40,758 bases of DNA. Source: JAJFTV01 sp036825755 (GTDB lineage: Bacteria; Chloroflexota; Anaerolineae; Anaerolineales; Anaerolineaceae). Location: positions 1-40,758 of the forward strand of contig DAISXR010000021.1 in the NCBI GenBank assembly GCA_036825755.1, read 5' to 3'. A model generated the notes under the pieces. It was not told where the DNA came from and did not search any database. It saw only the letters and a program-made list of their open reading frames with translations. This document shows, one piece after another, positions 24,566-32,084 of the stretch (its first letter is position 1; each line of letters begins with the position of its first letter). The position numbers and the translations under genes were made by a program.

Positions 24566-24594
24566 AGTATAGCAGAACCCCCTGCTTTATACAA
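24566..24594 (-). promoter_or_regulatory. Internal promoter in front of gntR-korAB
   Basis: On the minus strand an extended -10 (TGCTATACT, hexamer 24571-24566) follows a weak -35 TTGTAT by 17 bases. It would allow korAB transcription apart from the nuo genes and would be repressed by a protein bound at 24531-24547. Confidence 0.45.
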
Positions 24595-24632
24595 GGGGCT
24601 CTGTGGTCAGATTAATCAATTCAATTGATAAA

Positions 24633-25484
24633 CTAATTCGTCTGCTTGGGGAAATTCTTTACTTCTTCTTTTGTGTAAATCCGTTTGCCGGCGTCGCGTA
24701 GATCCACCACAATTTCTTCGCTGAGCGCACGGATTTCAACCACACGGCCCTCCCCTTGTGGGGTCATGATCCGTTTGCCCTTCTTGGGTAAACCCTGCAG
24801 AGCTTCAGAATAGATCTCGTCTTCATATTCCAGGCAGCAGCGCAATCTCCCGCACATACCGGTGATTTCAATTGGAGTCAACGAAATGCTCTGGTTCTTG
24901 GCCATGCGGATCGAGATGGAAGAAAATTCTGAAAGAAAGGAGCAGCAGCAGCGTTTTTCTTTACCGCACGCGCCCAACCCGCAGTAGAGTTTGGCTACAT
25001 CGCGCGGTCCAAGCGGACGCAAATCCAGTTTGGTGGAAGAATAACGCTTCTGCAGATCATTGCGCAGATTTTTCACTTCTCCGCCGCCCTCACCTTCAAA
25101 ATTGTAGAAAACCAGCAGACGTTTCCCGTCAAAGCTGAACTCAGCAGCAATGATTTTGATACCAACCAGTTTCAGATCGTTAACCTTTTTCCGGCTGTAT
25201 TCAACGACTTCTTCCTCTTTTTGCTGCCACGTCTGCCTGACAATCAAATCGCGCGGGGTAGCTTTTCGCGAAATGGATTTCAGATTGCTCCGGTCTTCCA
25301 CTTTTTCATCAGGCACCATATTGGTGACAAAACCCATTTGCCACCCCTGGCTGGTTTCCACGATGACGGCATCACCCACCTGCAGGTCTTTAATTTCTCC
25401 ACAGTCAAAGTGGTAAACTTTGCCTACCTGTGAGAAACGCACACCCACAACCTGGTTTGAAATACTTTCTATGCTCTCATTCAT
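24633..25484 (-). CDS. PSP1/RicT-family Fe-S protein
   Basis: This 283-residue protein is a PSP1 C-terminal domain protein, like Bacillus RicT (YaaT). The signature LYCGLGACGKEKRCCCSFLSEFSSISIRMAKNQ (quoted here in parts: GACGKEKRCCC and SIRMAK) and the CGRLRCCLEYE motif supply many Cys residues, and in Bacillus the RicAFT complex binds Fe-S clusters and guides mRNA maturation. A C-terminal KOW/SH3-like stretch, PKKGKRIMTPQGEGRVVEI, follows. The start at 25484 is chosen because GGGA lies eight bases upstream; the ATG two codons earlier at 25490 is too close to it. It sits in the operon between the four-Cys protein and gntR. A role in RNA processing or Fe-S handling is known for the family but unproven here. 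Confidence 0.9.
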   Translation of the reverse strand: MNESIESISNQVVGVRFSQVGKVYHFDCGEIKDLQVGDAVIVETSQGWQMGFVTNMVPDEKVEDRSNLKSISRKATPRDLIVRQTWQQKEEEVVEYSRKKVNDLKLVGIKIIAAEFSFDGKRLLVFYNFEGEGGGEVKNLRNDLQKRYSSTKLDLRPLGPRDVAKLYCGLGACGKEKRCCCSFLSEFSSISIRMAKNQSISLTPIEITGMCGRLRCCLEYEDEIYSEALQGLPKKGKRIMTPQGEGRVVEIRALSEEIVVDLRDAGKRIYTKEEVKNFPKQTN

Positions 25485-25508
25485 AACCATTTTCCCACAA
25501 TCGAAACC

Positions 25509-25868
25509 TCAGTCGTCAATCTTACCATTATTTCGTTCATTTTGTTTCGACCGGTTTTCGAGATAGCTTTCAACCTCTTTACGGTTTTGCAAAAACAATT
25601 GCATCAGTTCACCATTGCCTGCGCGCTGCCGGCGAATGGTTTGCGCGGCGCACTGCGAACACCCCCGGATGGCCCGAAATGAATCTGAATTACAGGATAC
25701 GCAACCTGCAAGTTTCACCATGGTGAGCACCAGTCCCAGCTTATCCAGAGCATCAGACCCATCAGCACAGGCCAGTTTGGCCAGTTTCTTCCACTCCGTA
25801 TCATGCGAATCTGCGATAAGCGGCAGAACACGCAGGGGAAAGATCAGATCGGTATCAGGGTTGTTCAT
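25509..25868 (-). CDS. Small four-Cys hypothetical protein
   Basis: This 119-residue protein is not one I can name. Its centre holds two CxxC pairs separated by ten residues (GCVSCNSDSFRAIRGCSQC, about residues 55-73), a plausible zinc or Fe-S site. The N-terminal half is helical and leucine-rich; the C-terminus is highly charged (ENRSKQNERNNGKIDD). It begins only three bases after the nuoI stop and ends 24 bases before the PSP1 start, so it is part of the nuo operon. No membrane segment or signal peptide is present. A metal-binding accessory protein is a guess from the Cys pattern and position. Confidence 0.75.
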   Translation of the reverse strand: MNNPDTDLIFPLRVLPLIADSHDTEWKKLAKLACADGSDALDKLGLVLTMVKLAGCVSCNSDSFRAIRGCSQCAAQTIRRQRAGNGELMQLFLQNRKEVESYLENRSKQNERNNGKIDD

Positions 25869-25871
25869 GCA

Positions 25872-26477
25872 TCAGGCCTTTGAGTTCTTGCTGGCATAAC
25901 GTTCGGCGCGGGCTTTTTCCTCGCTGGCATAGTTCCTTGGGCGGATCCGGGCATAATACTCTACCGGTCGCGCCAGTTTTTCCAGGTCAAAAATGTGATT
26001 CTCCATTCGGTCATAGGATGCGTTTTCATAATCATGATCCATTTTGATCGAATCAAACGGGCAGTATTCCGCACAGAACCCGCAATTCATACAGATATCC
26101 ACATCTATGAAAAAGTTCTTTGGGTTCGGTACCGGCCGGCCTGTTTTGGGATTAATATCCCGCTCAATCCAGATGCACTGCGGCGGACATACTTTCGCGC
26201 AGATACCACAGGCTGTGCAGCGGTATTTGCGATTCCCCTCTTCATCCGTTTCGTACAACATGATGGGAATAAAGCGAAATTCTTCCGGAACCGGCAGTTC
26301 TTCTTCTGGGTACTGGATGGTAAAAATACCTTTTACATCCGTACTGCTGCGATGCTGGATTCCTTCCGGTGTTTTATAGCGCTTTTTTCCCCATTTAATA
26401 TCATCCAGATAGGTATCTGCAAAATGCTTGAGCGTTACCAACAGGCCTTCAAATATGCCTGATCCTTTTATCGCCAT
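25872..26477 (-). CDS. nuoI: NADH-quinone oxidoreductase subunit I
   Basis: This 201-residue ferredoxin-like subunit of complex I carries two [4Fe-4S] clusters (N6a and N6b), ligated by CTACGICAKVCPPQC and CMNCGFCAEYCPFDS. They pass electrons from the peripheral arm toward NuoB. The N-terminal amphipathic segment (GIFEGLLVTLKHFADTYL) contacts the membrane arm in known complexes. The sequence between the start and the first cluster has a short insertion (YPEEELPVPEEFRFIPIML) typical of bacterial NuoI. It follows nuoCD with a 52-base spacer that contains a small stem-loop. The membrane subunit nuoH, often located next to nuoI, is absent here. Confidence 0.95.
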   Translation of the reverse strand: MAIKGSGIFEGLLVTLKHFADTYLDDIKWGKKRYKTPEGIQHRSSTDVKGIFTIQYPEEELPVPEEFRFIPIMLYETDEEGNRKYRCTACGICAKVCPPQCIWIERDINPKTGRPVPNPKNFFIDVDICMNCGFCAEYCPFDSIKMDHDYENASYDRMENHIFDLEKLARPVEYYARIRPRNYASEEKARAERYASKNSKA

Positions 26478-26503
26478 TGTTTTTACCTTTCTGTTCCCTT
26501 ATC

Positions 26504-26520
26504 GGATAGGACCCCTATCC
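26504..26520. repeat. Intercistronic stem-loop between nuoCD and nuoI
   Basis: GGATAG (26504-26509) and CTATCC (26515-26520) form a 6-base stem with a 5-base loop. There is no T-tract, so it is not an intrinsic terminator. It could affect mRNA stability or the expression ratio of the two subunits. Confidence 0.4.
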
Positions 26521-26529
26521 AACAGGTAC

Positions 26530-28266
26530 CTATCGGTCCACTTCACCCAGGGTGATATCAATCGAACCCACATTGATAACCACATCGGCAATCTTGCCGC
26601 CGCGTGACATATCCGCCAGACCGGTCAAATTGATCAAAGTTGGGGCCCGTACATGGTATCGGTACGGATTGGTCGTACCATCCGATACCAGATAGAAGCC
26701 CAGTTCGCCTTTAGGACCTTCTACGTGCCCATAAGCCTCACCGGCAGGTACACGATGTTGATATGCAGAAGGTCCGGCATTGATTTCGCCTTCCGGCATA
26801 TCCCTGATCACCTGTTCCAGAATGCGCAAGCTCTGGCGGGCTTCTTCAATTCGTACCAGATAGCGGTCATACACATCTCCGTGACGCCCATACACAACAT
26901 CGAATGCCAGACGGTCATAAATACTGTACGGATCCGCCCTTCGAATATCATACGGGACGCCCGAAGCTCTCAGTACTGGTCCGGTGATGGAACAGGAAAT
27001 CGCCCGTTCGGGGGTGAGTATCCCCACACCCTCACAGCGAACGCGCAATATTTCATTGTTGGTCAGATAATGATCAATTTCGTCCAGTTTACGCGGCAGG
27101 CGGTCAAAGACCAGTTTCTTTATTTTGGCAAACGACCCCTCATCGATATCACGCGCTACACCGCCAAAACGGAAATAATTACACATCATGCGCGAACCGG
27201 AAACCGCTTCGAATACATCCAGAATCAGCTCCCGCTCTTCAAACGCATACAAAGCCGGTGTATAAAAAGCGCCCAGATCGTTGAGCAGAAATCCAATCGC
27301 AAAGAAGTGATTCATGACACGGGTCAGTTCGGCCATTAGAACACGGATGTATTCAGCTCGCTCTGGCGGCTTGATCCCCAGCATTTTCTCAACCGTGAGG
27401 GCATAAGCAAAATTATTGCTCATGGAAACGACATAATCCAGCCGGTCAGTGAATGGCATATTCTGGAGATAGGTATTTCGTTCGCCAATCTTCTCATGAT
27501 TGCGGTGCAAATAGCCCAGCACCGGTTTGATATCGACAATCTCCTCGCCTTCCAGCAGTGCAGCCATGCGAAACACACCGTGCGTGGATGGATGCTGCGG
27601 CCCCAGGTTGACGATGACCCGATCTGATTTGATCTCACCCTTCTGCGGAAATCGTTCCAGCGATTCATATAATAATCGGTCTGAAATGGATTCGTAATCT
27701 GTCGGGTCAAAATCCTTCGGATACTGCACGTTATGGCGAAACGGATTTTCGTCCTCATGCCGTTTCACCTTCCCTTCAGGGGTTCGGCTGCCAAACGGCT
27801 TATGATCCATTTCATAATAAGGTTCATGCCAGTCTTTACGCATGGGGTGACCGGCAAAACCCTCCCACAGGAACAAGCGCCGTAGATCCGGGTGCCCACT
27901 GAAATGGACGCCAAACAGATCCCAGATCTCCCGCTCCTGCAAGTCAGCACCGCTGTACAGCGGTGTTAGTGAGGGCACAGATGGGTTCTCGCGCGGAACC
28001 TGCAGTTTCAGCTCAGTCGACGGTCCGCCCGAGTATTTATAGAACAGATAGACCAGTTCAATGATCCCATCACTCAAATAATCAACGGCGGTCACACAGG
28101 ATAAAAAGTCGTAGTTGTATTGATCCCGCAGTGTTTGCGCCAGTTCGACCAGATGTTCCGGATTAACAAAAAAGCCGTGGTAACCAGGCCGTTCGTCTTT
28201 TGTGATTCGGTCGGGGAACATTTCGTTCAATTCCAGATCTTTGGCAGGTATATTTTGTTCGGTCAC
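26530..28266 (-). CDS. nuoCD: NADH-quinone oxidoreductase subunit C/D fusion
   Basis: This 578-residue protein fuses NuoC (about residues 1-170) and NuoD (about 211-578). The NuoC signature ADLQEREIWDLFGVHFSGHP is at 107-126. NuoD starts near VIVNLGPQHPSTHGVFRM and contains the quinone-site His and Tyr of GPQHPSTHG, plus the segments LGYLHRNHEKI and MAELTRVMNHFFAIG. The 49-kDa-like NuoD part binds quinone (or its electron acceptor) next to NuoB. Natural NuoCD fusions exist, for example in E. coli. It begins 9 bases after the nuoB stop and is followed by nuoI. No nuoA, E, F, G, H or J-N gene is in the window. Confidence 0.95.
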   Translation of the reverse strand: MTEQNIPAKDLELNEMFPDRITKDERPGYHGFFVNPEHLVELAQTLRDQYNYDFLSCVTAVDYLSDGIIELVYLFYKYSGGPSTELKLQVPRENPSVPSLTPLYSGADLQEREIWDLFGVHFSGHPDLRRLFLWEGFAGHPMRKDWHEPYYEMDHKPFGSRTPEGKVKRHEDENPFRHNVQYPKDFDPTDYESISDRLLYESLERFPQKGEIKSDRVIVNLGPQHPSTHGVFRMAALLEGEEIVDIKPVLGYLHRNHEKIGERNTYLQNMPFTDRLDYVVSMSNNFAYALTVEKMLGIKPPERAEYIRVLMAELTRVMNHFFAIGFLLNDLGAFYTPALYAFEERELILDVFEAVSGSRMMCNYFRFGGVARDIDEGSFAKIKKLVFDRLPRKLDEIDHYLTNNEILRVRCEGVGILTPERAISCSITGPVLRASGVPYDIRRADPYSIYDRLAFDVVYGRHGDVYDRYLVRIEEARQSLRILEQVIRDMPEGEINAGPSAYQHRVPAGEAYGHVEGPKGELGFYLVSDGTTNPYRYHVRAPTLINLTGLADMSRGGKIADVVINVGSIDITLGEVDR

Positions 28267-28275
28267 CGGTTCCTC

Positions 28276-28929
28276 CTATGCCTGGGTTTCTGGGTCATCC
28301 GGTAAAATCTCGGAGTTATTCTGGCTGATGGTTTTGATCAATTCAATCTGCCGTGGATCTATCAGATCCGGCCCCATGATCGGCACCGGAATTTCATGGA
28401 TGGGTTCTTTTTGATACCAGGCTACATCTTTCAGGGATTGCCCGTTGATTTTCGCGTGAATTTGCATGATACCGTTCAGGAGGGATTGCGGTGTTGGAGG
28501 GCAGCCTGGAATATACACATCTACCGGTAAAAATTTGTCAATTCCTGATACTACGTTATAACCTTCCTTAAAAGGTCCGCCACCATTGGCGCACGCGCCC
28601 ATCGAAAGGACGTACTTCGGTTCAGACATCTGATTGTACAATCTGACAATGTTGGGGACCATTTTCTTTGTAACGGTACCGGATACAATCATCAAATCGG
28701 CCTGACGTGGACTGGCCCGCATGACCTCCATCCCAAACCGCGATGAATCGAATCGACTGGCTGCCAGCATAATCATTTCGATTGCACAACATGCCAACCC
28801 GAACATCATGGGCCAAACGGAACGGCTGCGTGACCAGTTATAGATTCGGTCCAACGTTGTGATCGCCACCTGGTGCTGCAGCTCAGGCGGAATCTCCACA
28901 CCGGGTTTATTCAAACCTTCATCCGTCAT
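28276..28929 (-). CDS. nuoB: NADH-quinone oxidoreductase subunit B
   Basis: This 217-residue subunit holds the terminal [4Fe-4S] cluster N2. Its four ligands are all visible: the vicinal Cys47-Cys48 in GLACCAIEM, Cys113 in GACANGGG and Cys143 in PGCPPTP. It hands electrons to quinone at the NuoB/NuoD interface. The C-terminal tail beyond residue 170 is longer than in E. coli. AGGAAA precedes the start codon by six bases. It is the first gene of the operon and reads from a near-consensus promoter that is back to back with the promoter of the SufR-like regulator. Confidence 0.95.
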   Translation of the reverse strand: MTDEGLNKPGVEIPPELQHQVAITTLDRIYNWSRSRSVWPMMFGLACCAIEMIMLAASRFDSSRFGMEVMRASPRQADLMIVSGTVTKKMVPNIVRLYNQMSEPKYVLSMGACANGGGPFKEGYNVVSGIDKFLPVDVYIPGCPPTPQSLLNGIMQIHAKINGQSLKDVAWYQKEPIHEIPVPIMGPDLIDPRQIELIKTISQNNSEILPDDPETQA

Positions 28930-28983
28930 GACTGTTTCCTTTTATGAACAATTGATTTTCTAATAAATATGCTCGACGGTCGT

Positions 28984-29011
28984 ATTGTAACACGCAAAGT
29001 TGGATTGTCAA
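28984..29011 (-). promoter_or_regulatory. Promoter of the nuoB-nuoCD-nuoI operon
   Basis: TTGACA (29011-29006, perfect) and TACAAT (28989-28984, five of six) are 16 bases apart on the minus strand. The start point would be near 28977, giving a leader of about 48 bases that ends with an AGGAAA ribosome site. Confidence 0.75.
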
Positions 29012-29057
29012 CAAATGATTAAAATAAAATTTTGTTTATTTAATTCCAAATCTCTAC

Positions 29058-29063
29058 TATAAT
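29058..29063 (+). promoter_or_regulatory. -10 box of the SufR-like regulator, leaderless layout
   Basis: TATAAT ends eight bases before the ATG at 29071. The start point would fall on or next to the start codon, and there is no Shine-Dalgarno. The -35 is poor (TTGTTT at about 20-base spacing). Confidence 0.5.
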
Positions 29064-29070
29064 TGAACTA

Positions 29071-29682
29071 ATGGAATCCTTCCGCGAACGTATTTTAGAA
29101 ATCATCCATCGTTTTAGTTCAGCGAGCGCCCCAGATCTCAGCAAGATACTGGCCATCAGCAAGCCTGCTGTTCAGTATCATCTTCGACAATTGCTGGCGA
29201 CTGGTGATATTGAGCTATCCAATACAAATCAATCTGTGCCATCCCGCGGTAGGCCTATCCTGTATTACCGAATTGCCGAAAGCAGGTACCCGAATAATTA
29301 TACGAATCTGTGCGATGCGTTAATTGCGCAGGCATTGACTGCGACAGACGATAAAACGGAGTTCGACCATCGTTTGAAGTCCCTTGCGGTTTCGCTGGCA
29401 GGTGACGTTCCTGTGCAGGTATCCTTTATCAAACAAATCGACCATGCAGTAGAGCGTCTCACTGCTCATTCCTATCAGCCGCATTGGGAGGTTGCCAGCA
29501 GCGGCTCGATCATGCGTCTGAAAAACTGTCCTTACGCACATCTGGTCCACAGTCATCCGGAACTATGCAGGATGGATACTTTTCTTCTGGAAACTTTATT
29601 GGGGATTCCAGTGCAGGTCAAATACTTGTGGAAAGATCACCCGGAAATAAAAGAAGGCTGTTCATTCTTTTTCAAACGTTAG
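29071..29682 (+). CDS. SufR-like winged-helix regulator with C-terminal Fe-S cysteines
   Basis: This 203-residue regulator has an N-terminal winged helix (about 5-70; ISKPAVQYHLRQLLATGDIEL) of the ArsR/DeoR type. The C-terminal sensor region resembles SufR: LKNCPYAHLVHSHPELCRMDTFLLETLLG with Cys153 and Cys166, then GCSFFF with Cys197. Such proteins bind a [4Fe-4S] or [2Fe-2S] cluster and repress or activate Fe-S and respiratory genes according to iron, Fe-S or redox status. It is divergent from nuoB and shares a 141-base promoter region with it, so the Fe-S-rich nuo operon is the obvious target. Translation is probably leaderless. Its end overlaps the convergent membrane-protein gene by 11 bases. 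Confidence 0.85.
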   Translation: MESFRERILEIIHRFSSASAPDLSKILAISKPAVQYHLRQLLATGDIELSNTNQSVPSRGRPILYYRIAESRYPNNYTNLCDALIAQALTATDDKTEFDHRLKSLAVSLAGDVPVQVSFIKQIDHAVERLTAHSYQPHWEVASSGSIMRLKNCPYAHLVHSHPELCRMDTFLLETLLGIPVQVKYLWKDHPEIKEGCSFFFKR

Positions 29683-30112
29683 CTGTTCTTACGATCTCAC
29701 GTTTTCGCACCAGCAGGGTAAGAAGCAACGCGACCATCAACAGGATTAATCCACTCCAGTCAAACAGCATAAATCGGGCAATGCTGGTCCGCACCTGTGT
29801 GGACTCTGGGTTGATACTGAAAAACAGCAAGGTTTCCCCCAATCCACCGATAAACTGCATGGCAAACGCTTCTACCAGTGAAGTCAGATGGTTTAGCGGA
29901 TGCACCAGTGCGATCACATAGGGCACGTTCCACATTAAAAATAAGATCGCCAGGGCTTGAACGACCAGTTTCCCCGGTTCGCCGGAAAGATCGAATGAAG
30001 GCGCATAACGGTGTGGAGCGAGCAGGAAAAACAGCGCGCATTGAACATTGAAAAAGAGCACGATAAAAATCGGTAGTCGAATCCACCAGATAGAAAAACC
30101 GGATTTCTTCAT
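29672..30112 (-). CDS. Small integral membrane protein of unknown function
   Basis: This 146-residue protein has about four hydrophobic segments: near residues 8-31 (WWIRLPIFIVLFFNVQCALFF), 52-72 (VVQALAILFLMWNVPYVIAL), 80-102 and 113-137 (LILLMVALLLTLLV). The loops are short, and the C-terminus is basic (VRKREIVRTANV), predicted cytoplasmic. I do not recognise the family. The start at 30112 (MKKSGFSIWW) has AGGA about six bases upstream, unlike the longer frame. It is monocistronic, overlaps the end of the SufR-like gene by 11 bases and faces the DUF364 gene. Confidence 0.75.
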   Translation of the reverse strand: MKKSGFSIWWIRLPIFIVLFFNVQCALFFLLAPHRYAPSFDLSGEPGKLVVQALAILFLMWNVPYVIALVHPLNHLTSLVEAFAMQFIGGLGETLLFFSINPESTQVRTSIARFMLFDWSGLILLMVALLLTLLVRKREIVRTANV

Positions 30113-30218
30113 AACAATCCTGTCAGTAAATAACCTGTCAGTTATTAACCTGTCCAATAATCATAACATCATCAGTTGCCTTTGTTTGAAATTCGAGGCG
30201 TTTTTTATCGGCTGCTGA

Positions 30219-30224
30219 TACAAT
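30219..30224 (+). promoter_or_regulatory. Extended -10 box of the DUF364 gene, leaderless layout
   Basis: TGATACAAT carries an extended -10 (TG-A-TACAAT). The hexamer ends eight bases before the ATG at 30232, the same spacing as in the SufR-like gene, and AAGG is too close to the ATG to act as a ribosome site. Confidence 0.45.
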
Positions 30225-30231
30225 AAGGCTG

Positions 30232-31026
30232 ATGGAAAACAAACAGGCTGATTTTCTTGAACAGATTCTGGATACTGTTCCGGATGGTGCGGTAGAAAAT
30301 ATCGTAATCGGCAAGCACTGGACCGCCGTCAGCATTCAAAGCGAGTGCCAGCATTTTTGCGGAATGGCATCGACCATCCAGCCCATTGCGGCATCCGGTG
30401 GTGGTCATTTCAGCGCCTCTGCCGATGGGAAAAAAGTATCTGCCCGTCAAATGGCATCCCGTTTATCATCCGATCAGCCGGCCCTGGCAGGGATCGCCGC
30501 GGCAGCCCTCAATGCTCTTCTGCAGATCCCTTTCATCAACGGTACCGCGGAGAATGATCCTGATTTTGATTACTCTTCAAGCAACGCGGAGAAAATTCTA
30601 CTGGAAAATGCCCTTAAAAAGCGCGTTGCACTGGTTGGGCATTTCCCGTTCACCGATAAGCTAAGATCCGCCGCCGGTCACCTTGATGTGCTCGAGTTCC
30701 GTCCGCGCCCTGGTGACCTGCCGGCGGAAATGGCGCCTGAAGTGCTCCCGTCAGCCGATCTGATCGCCATCACCGGCATGACCTGGGTGAACGGAACCCT
30801 GCCGGATCTGCTAGACCTCTGCCCACCCACGGCCGAAGTCATGCTTTTAGGCGCCAGTACACCGCTCTCACCGGTTCTCTTTACCCATGGGATTGATTAT
30901 TTATCAGGTGCTTTGGTGAAAGAAATTGATCCTGTTATGCGGGCTGTCGCTGCCGGAGCGGTTTACCGCCAGATCATGCCACTGGGTCTGCAACTGGTTA
31001 CATTACGCCGCCGTAACAGTAGATAG
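30232..31026 (+). CDS. DUF364-domain protein (putative metal-chelation family)
   Basis: This 264-residue protein matches the DUF4213/DUF364 arrangement. The N-terminal third (about 10-90) has VIGKHWTAVSI and GIAAAALNALLQ, and the C-terminal Rossmann-like domain shows VALVGHFPFTDKLR, LEFRPRPGDLPAE, PSADLIAITGMTWVNGTLPDLL and LLGASTPLSPVLFTHGIDYLSG. The family is annotated as putative heavy-metal chelation from structure and from gene neighbourhoods with molybdenum, tungsten or siderophore genes. Its biochemical role is not established. It is co-transcribed with an XdhC-family gene 11 bases downstream, which points to molybdo-enzyme maturation. Translation looks leaderless. Confidence 0.85.
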   Translation: MENKQADFLEQILDTVPDGAVENIVIGKHWTAVSIQSECQHFCGMASTIQPIAASGGGHFSASADGKKVSARQMASRLSSDQPALAGIAAAALNALLQIPFINGTAENDPDFDYSSSNAEKILLENALKKRVALVGHFPFTDKLRSAAGHLDVLEFRPRPGDLPAEMAPEVLPSADLIAITGMTWVNGTLPDLLDLCPPTAEVMLLGASTPLSPVLFTHGIDYLSGALVKEIDPVMRAVAAGAVYRQIMPLGLQLVTLRRRNSR

Positions 31027-31037
31027 AGTTCAATGTG

Positions 31038-32084
31038 ATGAATGAAATTGATCAAAAATTCTCTCAATGGCTGACCGAAAACAAACGCGTCGCCATTGCC
31101 ACGCTGGTGAAGGTATACGGCTCTGCTCCGCAGCCTCTGGGATCAAAGATGGTTGTAACGGAGGATGGTGAATTTTTTGGAGCCGTCAGCGGCGGATGCG
31201 TGGAAGGGGATGTGATCGAACAGGCTTCTCGCGTCATCCAAACCGGGCAATCGAAACTGAAGACCTATGGCATCAGTGATGATGCCGCCTGGGAGGTTGG
31301 CCTGGCATGCGGGGGAACCATCGAGGTATTCATCGAGTCATCCCAACCAGTTCATGAAGATATCCTGCAATTGCAACAGCAGAAAGTTTTGTTTGGGGTG
31401 CTGACCGTGCTTTCCGGCAATCGAGCAGGTGAAAAACAAATCGTCCTACCCGCCCACCTGGAGGATCACCCGCAGCCCGGTTTACTGGCCGAATCAGATG
31501 TTTTCCAGACAGTCTCTCATGCGCTGAAAGTACAAAAATCAGAGAAAATGACAGCTCAGCTTAGCGGCAAATCAGCTGAGTTATTCTGCGAAATTTTCTC
31601 ACCTCCAGCCAGGTTAATGATCATCGGAGCGGTGCACATTGCCATGCCGCTGGTGGAATTAGCCCGTCTGGTGAGTTTCAGCACTTTTATCATCGATCCT
31701 CGCCGGGTTTTTGCCAATCGTGAACGATTTCCATCCGCGGATCACCTGGTGATTGGTTGGCCTTCGGAGGAACTCGAGAAACTGCACATTGATGAGAATA
31801 CTTTCATCGTCTTTGTCAGTCATGATGAGAAATTCGATGTGCCTGCCCTGCAGGTGGCACTGAAAAGCAATGCCCGTTACATTGGAGCCCTGGGATCAAA
31901 GACTACCCACGCCGAACGGGTACACAAGCTGATTGAACTCGGTCTGACACCGCAGGAAATCGCACGGATACACGCCCCCATCGGTCTTGATATTGGTGCA
32001 GCCGGTTCGCAGGAGATTGCCCTGGCAATACTCACCCAGATGATCGCGGTAAAAAACGGCAAACAACTCCCCGGCAAAAGTTGA
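31038..32084 (+). CDS. XdhC/CoxI-family molybdenum hydroxylase maturation protein
   Basis: This 348-residue protein has the N-terminal XdhC/CoxI domain (IATLVKVYGSAPQPLGSKMVV, then GAVSGGCVEGDVIEQA, and LACGGTIEVFIE) and the C-terminal Rossmann XdhC_C domain (RLMIIGAVHIAMPLVELARL, DPRRVFANRERFP, ARYIGALGSKTTHAERV, HAPIGLDIGAAGSQEIALAI). XdhC proteins bind and sulfurate the molybdenum cofactor and insert it into xanthine-dehydrogenase-type hydroxylases. The conserved Cys in SGGCVEG and in ACGG are present. No hydroxylase gene lies in the window. The ATG at 31038 is preferred over the GTG one codon earlier. The gene ends tail-to-tail, without a spacer, against the AhpD-like gene. Confidence 0.9.
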   Translation: MNEIDQKFSQWLTENKRVAIATLVKVYGSAPQPLGSKMVVTEDGEFFGAVSGGCVEGDVIEQASRVIQTGQSKLKTYGISDDAAWEVGLACGGTIEVFIESSQPVHEDILQLQQQKVLFGVLTVLSGNRAGEKQIVLPAHLEDHPQPGLLAESDVFQTVSHALKVQKSEKMTAQLSGKSAELFCEIFSPPARLMIIGAVHIAMPLVELARLVSFSTFIIDPRRVFANRERFPSADHLVIGWPSEELEKLHIDENTFIVFVSHDEKFDVPALQVALKSNARYIGALGSKTTHAERVHKLIELGLTPQEIARIHAPIGLDIGAAGSQEIALAILTQMIAVKNGKQLPGKS

